DNA from: Brachionus plicatilis
Lineage: Eukaryota > Rotifera > Eurotatoria > Ploima > Brachionidae
DNA length: 64,000 bases
Assembly (NCBI GenBank): GCA_010279815.1
Contig: QEOQ01000303.1
Coordinates: 2,158,083-2,222,082, forward strand
Direction of reading: 5' to 3'
Shown here: one piece after another, positions 19,521 through 30,000 of the stretch
Layout: each line of letters opens with the position of its first letter
Position numbering within the stretch: the first letter of the stretch is position 1
Position numbers and translations under genes: made by a program
Notes under the pieces: generated by a model
Databases searched by the model: none
What the model saw: only the letters and a program-made list of their open reading frames with translations
Told to the model about the DNA's origin: nothing

Positions 19521-22500
19521 ATGTCCAAGAGTAGAAGCCGATCGCCTTCAAGACACTTTCCCAAAAAAAGCCGTAACCACGACGACTTAGACATAGATGA
19601 AAGTGACAAAAGCAAATATATTGATTTAAGAGAAAAATTAAACGATATGAGACGACCAAAAGACAAACAAACATTACAAAAGGAACAAGACTCAAAAAAA
19701 ACCTTAAAAAATGAATCAAATTCAGAAGTTAAATCAGAAGTTAAACCAGAGCATAGGATTCGCTCGAAACGAATTTTAAAAGAAGCTGAAGTTAGTGTGG
19801 TTGTGAGCGAAGAAGAGTCTGATGTTGAGTTCGAAGCTGGAACAGCTGAAAATTCAGAAAGTATTGCTAATTCTGCTAAGCGTTTTAAATCTCGATCTAG
19901 AACAGTTTCTAAAGAAACAGTCACTGACACTGACACTGATACCGAAACTAGAAGCAACACTCCTCGCAGATCAAGTGTAAATGATGAAATTGAAAATCCT
20001 ACTGAAAGAAATGAAGCAATAAAAGGTGATTTTAGGAGCAGATCAGGTAATCAATTGAATTGTTTAAAAAATGACACTTTTTATAAAAAAATTTTTTTTA
20101 AATTTAATTGAGTTTTTAAAATTAGAATAATTAAAATTTTTTATCATCAGAAAGAGATTCTAATCATATTTTCTTTTTTTATATTGAAAGATTTGTTAGA
20201 ACTTTCTTTGATTTTTACATCAGTATAAATATTAAATTTTAATCAGAATTATTTAAAAGTCCCGAATTAAAGTCAAAGTCATAAAAATCTAAGTGCGGAC
20301 TTTAAGTTAGGTTTTTTTAAAGTCTGCACTTAGATTCTTATGACTTTGACTTTAATTCGGGACTTTTAAATAATTCTGATTAAAATTTAATATTTATACT
20401 GATGTATAGCGCTAAGAAAAATAAAGCACTAATTATCTAAGTAGAGCAAAAAAATAAAAATAAAAACAGAATAAATTTTTTAAGGACAAAAAAAACTTAA
20501 TTTATTGTGTTTTTCGATCGAGCTGATCTTCCGGGTTTTTTCTTTATTAATTTTCCAAAAAGGGTATAGTTTTATGTCGAATAGCACATTTTGTACATTG
20601 ATACCATATTATATCTGCTTGCAAAGTTTCTGTCGCTCTTTTTACTAATTTTTATACAAATTAATTCATAAGAAGGGAAGAAAAAGATAAAAATTGTCAC
20701 ACTCATAAAAGAAAAAAAAGAAAAAAAAAGCAAACTAAATTTGCCGAAAGGGGAGCGATCGATCTCCAAGCGGCCTACCGACGAAAGTTGGTTGTTTTTA
20801 AATCTTAAATAAAATAAATAAAATTAATAATTAATTTTGTTTTTTTTTGATGGTATAAGAGTTTCATTTCAATCAATTATGTATTAAAAATTAAAATAGT
20901 AATAAATTTAAATGTAATTGACATTAATTACAAAAAAAAACTAAAATATTTTTATTTTTTCCCTAATTCAGTATTTTAGTTTTTTAAATAAATATTATTG
21001 TTATATAAAATTTTTTAGCTTTTAAGAATCTCTGATTCTTATTATTTTCAAAAAAAATTGGAATTTTTTTTTTAATTTCTCAGTGTCTTACTAAATCCCG
21101 GATTCTTAAACGAGAAAAAACTTTTTGAATTAAAAGAAAACCATAGAATCCAAAGAAAAAAAAATTTAGGTATTTCCTGTGTATTTTTGTACCAGGCCTT
21201 TTTTATTTATTTTGAAATATTTTGAAACAATTAATCAAATAAAGTGTCCACCAGTCTTTCAAGAATTTTAATTATTTTAAATAGTCTTATTTTTTATCGA
21301 AAAAGACGCCATCTAATTCATAGACCAGTTGGTCTCAAAATTTATTTGAGAAAAAAAAATTGAATTTTTTTAAATTTTAACTGGTCACTATATTTAATTT
21401 GATATTTGAGAAAAAATAAGTAAATATGCAAAAATTTATTGATAATCCAATAAATAAAATTCCAAAAAATGGTAACATTGGTAAATATAATTTAAGAAGT
21501 AAAACCAAAAATTAAAATTGTGCATATTTTTTTTTATTTTTTTTTCAAATATCAAATTAAATATTGTGACTAGTCAAATTTTTTCTTAACGAGACTTAAA
21601 AAAAAAATTGTTCATAAAATTAAATTTTTTATCCTCAAATAAATTTAATAATCATGAATTTAAAAAAATTAATTAAATTTACTCGAGAAAAAAATCTTTT
21701 TTACTTTCAGTTAGCAGTGAAATGGAAAAAGTGCCAGGTGAAACAGAAGAAATTAGACTGAGACCACGGCCAGAAATGATAGATGAGTGTGAACAAACAA
21801 CAGAGACAGTTCCCGATCCGATCACTTATTTTTGCGCGACCAAAGGTTGCCGAAGTGTGGAGGAATTTGAATGCTTGAACAAAATAGAAGAAGGTGCCTA
21901 TGGTGTTGTGTTCAGAGCCAAAGACAAAAAAACCAACGAACAAGTGGCTCTTAAGCGGCTTAAAATGGAAAAAGAAAAAGACGGCTTCCCAATAACATCG
22001 TTGCGCGAAGTCGACACTTTACTCAAATGTAGACATCCCAATATTGTATCCGTACGCGAGATAGTCGTCGGATCCAATATGGACAAAATCTACATGGTCA
22101 TGGAATTTGTGGAGCATGATCTCAAAAGTTTGATGCAATACGGCATGAAAAACCCGTTCTTAATGTCCGAGGTAAAGTGTCTGATGCTTCAATTGCTGAG
22201 CGGCATTGTTCATTTGCATGACAACTGGATCATTCACCGTGATCTCAAAACTTCCAATCTTTTGCTCAGTCACAAAGGTATTCTTAAAATTGCCGATTTT
22301 GGTTTGGCCAGAGAATACGGCTCGCCGCTAAAAGAGTACACCCCCATTGTTGTCACTCTTTGGTACCGGAGTCCAGAGCTTTTGTTGAACACCAAAAAAT
22401 ATTCAACAGCTGTTGACATGTGGTCGGTAGGCTGCATTTTTGGAGAGCTAATGCTAATGAAGGCATTGTTTCCGGGAAAAAATGAAAAAGATCAACTGGA

Positions 22501-22921
22501 TAAAGTATTCAAAGACTTGGGAACTCCGACGGACAAAATTTGGCCCGGATTCAGGGATTTACCTCTGGCTCAAAAGTTGAATTTTCCCAATTTTCCATAT
22601 AATACTTTGAGGTCCAGATTTGGAAAATATTTGAGCGATAAAGGTTTTGAGTTGATTAACAAATTGTTGACATATGATCCGCATAGAAGAATTACTGCCG
22701 AAGATGCACTAAAGCACGACTTTTTCAAGGAAACACCAAAGCCCATTGATCCCAGCATTTTTCCCACTTGGCCCGCCAAAAGTGAAGGTTTGAGCAGAAA
22801 GAAGATGCCTCAGGATAGTGAACCAAAAGCTCCCAGCGCTGGCAAAATGTACGAGAAGCTACTAGAGGACGAAGGATTTGTACTGCATGGTTCGGTAGCT
22901 CCGTTCCAGCTACGAATGTAA
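19521..22921 (+). CDS. CDK11: Cyclin-dependent kinase 11 (PITSLRE kinase)
   Basis: Nuclear Ser/Thr kinase that pairs with cyclin L and acts in transcription, splicing and mitosis. Two coding exons, 19521-20046 and 21711-22921, flank a 1664-bp intron; phase is correct and the product has 578 residues. Exon 1 encodes a low-complexity head: an RS-type start ([10 protein letters not shown]), then charged, acidic and Ser/Thr-rich sequence with a TDTDTDTE repeat. Exon 2 has the kinase domain from about residue 230: glycine loop IEEGAYGVV, catalytic Lys257 (VALKRL), the eponymous PITSLRE cyclin-binding helix at 269-275, [10 protein letters not shown] (Asp353), DFGLAREYG (371-373) and WYRSPELLL. The tail FPTWPAKSE is CDK11-specific. 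Human forms are longer because of a larger head. AATAAA-type signals follow the stop. The intron holds two inverted repeats. Confidence 0.96.
20216..20406. repeat. Near-perfect palindrome (90-bp arms) in CDK11 intron
   Basis: Arms 20216-20305 and 20317-20406 around an 11-nt centre; I count two mismatches in 90 pairs, one of which would be a G-U pair in RNA. Each arm contains CAGAATTATTTAAAAGTCCC and, further in, AAAGTCAAAGTC, closely similar to the end of the hAT-type MITE at 57539-57761. The outer 28 bp of each arm lie outside that terminal motif yet are also inverted. In the CDK11 pre-mRNA this would fold into a long hairpin. Confidence 0.92.
21381..21572. repeat. Second inverted repeat in CDK11 intron
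   Basis: CTGGTCACTATATTTAATTT at 21381-21400 and onward is matched in reverse by 21521-21572 (AAATTAAATATTGTGACTAG at the outer end). Weaker complementarity continues outwards to about 21338 and 21645. It looks like a decayed fold-back DNA element. Confidence 0.6.
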
Positions 22922-24299
22922 ACCCAAAAATTTACCCTAATAAAAAATTATTTTGTATATTTTAAAATTATCAATAAATGAGTTTTAATTAGAATTTTTG
23001 AACAATTATTATTATTATTATTAATTATTATTTGATTTATTAAAAGAATTTTTAAGCTCTTTATTTTATCAATTCATTAATTTAAAAATTTCAAATGATT
23101 TTATGAAAATGGTTAGTTGATTTGATATTTTAAATTACTTAATTGAAATATATTATATACTTATTATGTATAATTATAATATATGCTTTTCTACTTTTTC
23201 CTCAAATTTTTACTTTAAAATTTAAATATTAGCCCCGCACTTAAAACTAAAAAATGTATTTTTAATAAAAAAAGAAAAATTTTAATAATTAATGAATTAA
23301 TTTTTTTTTTCAATTTTTAACCCGGTATTTAAATTTGAATTTCAAAAATAAGTTAATGACTAACATGTATTATTGATGCCGCATCTAAATTCGATTCTCA
23401 GGAATTAACGCGGCGTTAAACACCAATGCATTTTTGGTGCATGCATCTCTTTGCAAGGGTATACGGTAATTGGTTTATAATCAAGATTAATATATTATCA
23501 CCCAAAAGCCCCAAAAAAATTCTAAGACTACGGTAACAAACGACTAGTAGATAATTTTTTTATATATTTTACTGCTAAAGTATGAAATTAGTTGTTTGTG
23601 CTAAAAGGAGCCCTTAGTTGATTTAAGAAACGCCTGGTGTTTTAATATATATTTATTCTATTTTTTGTTTTTCTGATTAATTCAAATATAAATACTTTTA
23701 TTCATATTTATTTATTTTTTTTTTAATTTTTAAATTTTTATCTACGCAGCTTGCCAGATTTTTAAAAAAAAAATTTGATGTAGAGAATTTTACTGTGCTC
23801 ATCGAATTCAAATTCATCAATTTTAACCATTACACCAAGCCGTTTCTTCTAAATTTAATACAAAATATTAAATTAATATATTTTTAAAAAGTAAACAAAA
23901 ATGGTGTTGCAAGTTTAAAAAAATAAAAGTCTTTAATTTACGAAATAAGTGATTAAATTCATTGATTTATACTTTTTTTAAGTTTTAAAAATCATAAAAC
24001 AAAAACGAACAAAATTATTAAGAAATATTGAACTTTATTTTGTTAAAAAATTTTAGAAAATTTTTTTAAATTTCAGATTATTTTTTTCGTTAATTCTCTT
24101 TAAATTTGTTACCAAAATTTCGACAAATTATAAAAAATTAATTTAAGATATTTCAATTTAAAAAAATAACCGGAAAATCTATCAAATGATTTAATTTAAC
24201 ACCTAGCATAAAAACCTTGAAAAGAGATACTTTGAATTTTATCATGTTGTTTTTTATAATAAAATCAGTTATTTTTTGAGCTTTTTTTACCTTAAGTTT
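22922..24299. other. AT-rich intergenic DNA
   Basis: Contains the CDK11 3' UTR and a short ATT microsatellite near 23007-23025. No gene recognised. Confidence 0.5.
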
Positions 24300-24541
24300 T
24301 ATATTTGAAAAATGTTAAATAGATTGGGTTTTCTCTATACCTTTTTACGTATATTTTCCAATGGTCGATCGCTGTTTGGAGCTTTTCTTGGATCCGTAAA
24401 GATGTGCAGTTGAACAATGCCCTTTTGCTGACTACTTTTAATAGTTGAATTCTTTTTCTTTTTTCAATGTCTTTTCTTGCTGAGGATTCCATGTTGCTGA
24501 ACAATATTCAAGATGTGGTCTTACAAAGGCAGTGTAGAGTC
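24300..24541 (-). pseudogene. Decayed CR1/jockey-like RT fragment
   Basis: From 24541 downward the minus strand reads RLYTAFVRPHLEYCSATWNP, the conserved start of the block after the RT domain. A frameshift follows, then ARKDIEKRKRIQLLKVVSKRA in another frame, matching the next part of the same family. The fragment is short and frame-broken, and starts abruptly at the 12-bp inverted repeat at 24541-24578. Confidence 0.7.
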
Positions 24542-24578
24542 TGCTGGCCAAACCATGAGCTACAAGTTTGGCCAGCAG
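24541..24578. repeat. Perfect 12-bp inverted repeat
   Basis: CTGCTGGCCAAA (24541-24552) and TTTGGCCAGCAG (24567-24578) around a 14-nt loop. It is unusually GC-rich for this window and sits exactly at the junction between the RT fragment and the plus-strand relic. Confidence 0.85.
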
Positions 24579-24714
24579 TTAATTGTGCAAAACACTGTCG
24601 AAAGCCTAAAGAAGAAATACAACCAGTGTTTGAAAACCTCGGTTTAAGACTTAAGTGATCATGCCCAGACTTGACAAGAGATTGTTGACGTGTTACTTGT
24701 TTCGAAAAAAGTTT
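24542..24714 (+). pseudogene. Short protein-like relic, family unknown
   Basis: One plus-strand frame reads SAGQTMSYKFGQQLIVQNTV, then ESLKKKYNQCLKTSV, then (after a TAA and later a TGA) QEIVDVLLVSKKV. Composition is coding-like, but two in-frame stops interrupt it. Probably transposon-derived. Confidence 0.3.
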
Positions 24715-24832
24715 AAATAAAATTTTAACTCATTCTTTTTTGCAGAGAGAAAAAAAATATTAAATAGGTTTTATTTCATAAATTTTTCAATTCAATCTTC
24801 AAAAATAAAATTGCTTCCGATGTATTGTAAAA

Positions 24833-24905
24833 ATTTGGCATTGTGAATTTTGGAACAAAGAACAAAAACAAAAATTTTAAGATGAAACAACTTTTTACTT
24901 TTTTC
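24833..24905 (+). repeat. Single arm of fold-back family A
   Basis: GGCATTGTGAATTTTGGAAC followed by AAAGAACAAAAACAAAAA and AGATGAAACAACTTTTTAC. It matches the arms of the inverted repeats at 25861-26165 and 29801-30070. Confidence 0.6.
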
Positions 24906-25860
24906 GTGTAAACAGTTGGAAATTTTCTGAGGATTTCAAATATTTGAAGATGATATTAAAATATATTTTATATGTATCAAAATTGGGGTGAAGATTAACC
25001 ACAAAAAAAAGAGATTAAAATACATAAAAAATGTGATTCACGCACAAAATGAATTTATTGAAATGTGAAAATCACATAATATAATTTTTTAAATCAAAAT
25101 TCCATAAAAAAATTTAAAAAAAATTAAAGTCAATAATTTAAATAAAATATTCTTCTTTTTTCAATTAAAATCAAGTTTTTGCTAAAAAAACTATACCAAA
25201 CTAACTCTTGAAAGTTTTTTAGTATCTTTTAAAATTTTTGTATTCATCTTTTAAATTTATTTCTTTTTAAAAATAAAAAGAGTCAAGATCACAAAAATTA
25301 AAATGAAAATCAATTAAAAAAGTTCACATCTAGAAAGTAAAAAAGAATTTTTATGTCTTAATAATTTTTTAAATAAATATTTTTCTCAGATTTAGTTTTA
25401 TGCGCAGAGTTTTTAGTTTCACTTTTTTTATTTGTTTTTAATCCTCACCCTCAAAATTGCTCATTTTATTAATTTATTGTTTATTTTAAAAATGGTAAAT
25501 ATGACAAAATATTTTTCATTTTGAGAAAAATTTCTTTGTAAATTATTGATCAAGTTTATTAAGTTAATGAAAAATATTTAACAAATTTTATCAAATTTGA
25601 ATTTTTTTCTTAAAATTAATTTATTTTTGAAAAATTTGTTTTAAACTCGAATCAAATTTTGAATTTTAGAGTGTTATGAAAAAAAATTAAAAATACTTAA
25701 AATTTTTTAGATTTTTCTTCAATCAATGTGAAAATATTTAACCAACCGTTTTCTTAAATTTAACTTAATTAAAAGAAGTATAAAAAGTTAGTATGATAAA
25801 ATATAAAACAGACAAAATACTACTACAATCTTTAAATTTAATTTAATGTTAAAATTTTCA

Positions 25861-26165
25861 GGCATTGTAAATTTTGGAAAAAATAACAAAAACATTAAAA
25901 TGAAATAACTTTTTTTCTTATAATTTAAAAATTGTTGTGTAAAGTGTATCAGCTGGTACAAACTTTTTGCCACTCAAATTAAGTCTCTGCAAAACACTAA
26001 ATTTATTAGAAACATTAAAATTAAATTGCCGAGTTTTTGCAGAAACTTAATTTGGGTCGTACAAAGTTTGTATCAGCTAATTCACTTTACACAGCAATTT
26101 TCAAATTAAAAGTAAAAAAGTTATTTCATTTTAATGTTTTTGTTCTTTGTTCTAAAATTTGAAAA
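25861..26165. repeat. Fold-back element, family A
   Basis: Left arm 25861-25992 and right arm 26034-26165 are reverse complements with scattered mismatches. Shared blocks include ACAAAAACATTAAAATGAAA, AACTTTTTT, TGTGTAAAGTG and ATTAAGT(C/T)TCTGCAAAA. Terminal motif GGCATTGT(A/G)AATTTTGG. Non-coding, MITE-like. Confidence 0.8.
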
Positions 26166-26269
26166 TTTTTGTTTCAAAAGTATTTGTGTTTAGCATTCAC
26201 AATTAAATTTAAAAAAGAAATTCAAATAATAAATTCCAAATAAGTAATAAAAAGTAAATAAAACTTTAC

Positions 26270-26485
26270 AAAAAATCAGTTTAATAAATTAAAAATCGAT
26301 TTTATCAATGGACTGAGAAAATGTTTTTCAATTTTTTTTTTTTATAAATCTACATTGCATGTAAAGCATGTTACACTACAATTATTTAAATTAAACCAAA
26401 GATATATTTTAATATCCAAAAATAAACTTTTTTAATTGAAATGATATTTTGAATTGATCATTAACTTCAAGATACCGATTTTGCT
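26270..26485 (+). repeat. Half copy of fold-back family B
   Basis: Shares AAAAATCGATTTTATCAAT and GAAATGATATTTTGAATTGA plus ACTTCAAGAT with the right half of the inverted repeat at 54919-55429, in the same order. Confidence 0.6.
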
Positions 26486-27015
26486 TCAAAAGCAAAATGC
26501 TTTTAAGTTTAGTAATGGAAATACGTGAAAAAAAAGTACTCTGAGAAATCTTGCGATATGAATAATAAACTAAAAATAAATATGTTTTAAAATTTGGAAT
26601 TTAAAAAAAAATCTTTACATTCGAATAAATTTAAGATTACTGAGAATTAAATGTTCAAGCTAAAATTGACATTTCATTTATAATTCCTTTTTATTTTTCC
26701 TCTTTAAAAAAAAATTCTATTCTTTTCTATTTTTCTTTTTATTTGATCATTATACTAATTCCAGTTCTAAAAATTAAATTTTACAAATTAATATTAAAAT
26801 AATCGTAAACATCAATTTATTCAAACTGATAAATAATAAATTCGACTGGAAAAAATTTAATAAAAATCTTTAAAAAAAAAAAAGAGTTTTTTCTTTAATC
26901 AAACTGGTGCTAATCCTTGGGATCGTATCAAATCTATCACTATTTATTTTTTTTTTAATACCACTGATTAGTTTTAAAACCAAAGACAAAAACAAAACAC
27001 ATTGGAGGAAAAAAA
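26486..27015. other. AT-rich spacer
   Basis: No gene recognised; includes the STT3B 3' UTR side. Confidence 0.4.
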
Positions 27016-30000
27016 TTATTTTTTGATTGTGGCTGATTTTCCTTTTACGACCACTGGCTTATTTTTGATAACACCTTGTCGTTTTTTTCCTTTTTTTGAG
27101 TGAACAGACTTATTTCTTTTTATTTTCCTCAACAAATCTTTATTTGGGTTTCGATTCGAAGGCTCCTTGACTCGGAAAATTCTAACAATCCAATGCTCCG
27201 AAGTAAAAGCCCTTAAAAAAAATAAATTAATTTTTAATCAAAAAAAAAAGCCTGGACCTACTCTTCGAGGTGCTCTAGCTTAAAATTCTTGTTTCCTATT
27301 TCCACATTTCTGGTCCGGTCAAATCCCGGTGGAGTCCGGTAATCAACCTGTATTTCTCCAAAGCGGTAGTAGCTAAGCTTGTACATGAGACAGTTCAACA
27401 AAGTTTTGGAGCCACCGGCATCCACTCTAAATTCACCCTGTTCGGTAAAATAGTCCGACTCGCGGATATCTTTCGGATGTTCTCCCTCAGCTATTCTGAC
27501 CATCCACAAAAATTTGTTTATATCATCCCCGGAGTAGCCGATCAAACCTCCAAAAATAACCAGCACATAGTCCACATCTAGCTCTCTCATTATTTTGTAG
27601 GCTTCTGACTCATTAGACGACATGGCTTTGCCAACCAAAGCAATGTGACTATTGTTCCAAGTGTTGTTATCAACCAATGTTGTACGATTGCCCATGCCAG
27701 CTATTTGGTATCCATAGTCCCACCAGGACATTATTCGGGCATCGTCTTGAGTGTTTTTGCGTAGCCAGTAGTAGGCCTCTCGAAAATCGTCAATTATTTG
27801 TCTGTGACCGGACTCGCTGTAAGTGGCGAGCACAATACTTGGACTGGAGTATGCGTTCGATGTGACCCATGTACAATGCGCCGCGAACAAGACCAGAAGG
27901 ACAGCCAGGGCGATCACAACAAAAGTTTTTAGATTGGGATTCAGATTTTTGTCTTGTTGAGGCTTGGAAAGTGGAAAACTACGTGGTACTTTTTCGTCAT
28001 ATTGACTTTTGTCCTTTAGCTCTTTGTCTACTGACTTATCTTGACCAATGTTCTCATCAAATAAATAATACTCAAGTGTTCTAAAAAAAAAAAATTTATT
28101 TCTTTTTTAATCAATTTAATTTAATTAAAGTTAAACAAAATTTGTCAAAAAATTTTCAATTATTTAAAGTCAATTTTTTCTTTAAGTTTGCATCTGTAAT
28201 CAATTTTTTTTTTCTTCAATTTTGTTCAATCAATCAATTTATTAGATTAGATAAATATAAAAAATAAAAAAATTTTAAAAATTTTAACACTAGAAAGGCC
28301 ACGGGTTTTTTAAGCTCTTTTTTTTTTAAATTAATACAAATTTGGAAAAAAATTAAAACTTTAAAAAATTTTTTGTTCTTCAATCTTAAATTGCATAAAA
28401 TTTATAATTTTAATGTTTTTGTTTAAAAATTATCCAGACTTGTTCTTAAGTCAATCAAGTCAATGACTTAAAATTTTTTTTTTTAAGTCAAGTCAATTAT
28501 TTAATAAATCTATATTTGATACCAATAAAGTTGTTGTTTCCAAATTCCTGGCTGTTAATCTTGACCTATGTGGTCTGTTAATGTAACCAGATTATGAAAA
28601 AATTCTCACAACTGGTCCAAATGAGGCAGATATTGATAAAAATTTTTGTGGCTTAGATTTAAAACTGTGACATATAAACAAGTCTGAAATTATTATTATT
28701 TATTGTCAACAAAAATAATATACATAAAAGCCAAAAGTGGGTTTAAAAAATCCACTGACATTTTTGGTTTATTTGACACATCTAAAATAATAATTATTTA
28801 AAATTTTTATTTTTAAATATATAATATAATATATTTAACATAAAATAAAACTTTATTGGTAAAAAAACTTAAATTTGACTTAATTATAGCAGAATTTGAA
28901 AAAGGGTTTTTTCAACCCACTTTGGGCTGTTACGGTTTAAAAAAATTTGGCCTTTCTAGTGTTAAAAATTAAATTTTTACTTAATTTCATTTTTTTATTT
29001 CAAAAAAATTTAAAGTAATCAAATCGAAAAGATATATTTTTAAAGTAATAGTAAAAATTCAAATTTTAAAAAGTCAATTCTAAAATTAAGAACTGAAGTT
29101 TCAATGTAATTAAATTGCGGAATAAAATTAAAATGTGCTATGTTAGTGAAGGCTTTTAATAACTAGACTTGATTTACTTTCCAAATTTTTTATTTTTTTC
29201 TTGGAAATTTAATTATTAGGAGAAGATTAAATATAAGTCTTCGTTTTTTAAAAAAGCCGATCTTTAGAAAAAAAATAAAACTTTAACATTTACGTTTGGT
29301 CAAGGAAGCAGAACCTAAGCTATAATAGGCATTATCGATAATAATTTTAAATTTATTATTTTTTTCAATCAAAAAAATTTTTTTTTTATCAGAAAATATA
29401 TCTAATTATATTCTTACCGCTAACTTATTTTTCCAACATTGAGAATTGGATTTTTAATCTATGCTTTTATTATTTTATTAAATTGATTATAGGTTTTTTT
29501 TCTATTTTTTATATCTTTTGTTCTACCTATCTCATTTTTTGATAAGATAAAAAATATTAGCCAAAATAAATTAGAAGTAAGGAAAATTAACTAGAAATAA
29601 ATACATTTTCTGATAAAAAGTAATATGGGTCTATTAAAGACTATTAACACTCGTATGAAAAAGAAATTTAAATTCCTTTTTCCAGTGTTTTGATCTTATC
29701 AGATTCAATGAATAATCTAAATCTAACTTCTGCAAAAAAAATTAAAAAATTAAAATATCATTAAAGAAATAATGTAGAGTTTTCAGATGACAAACAAAAT
29801 TGGACATTGTGAATTTTGGTACAAAAATCAAAAACAAAATATTAAAAATGCCAAAGTTTAAGTTATGATGGACCAAAACATGTTCTGTAAATTGTAGCAA
29901 CTGATACATCCTTTGTATACCAATATATTGATTCTGCAAAACTCAAAAAATTGAAAATTTGGGATATTATATTATACTAAAAGTTCAACTCAACTTTAAG

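Noticed and set aside
20510..20790. GC-richer patch in the CDK11 intron that might be a structured RNA
   Set aside because: Looked for tRNA, snRNA and snoRNA patterns; no consistent fold or box motifs seen.
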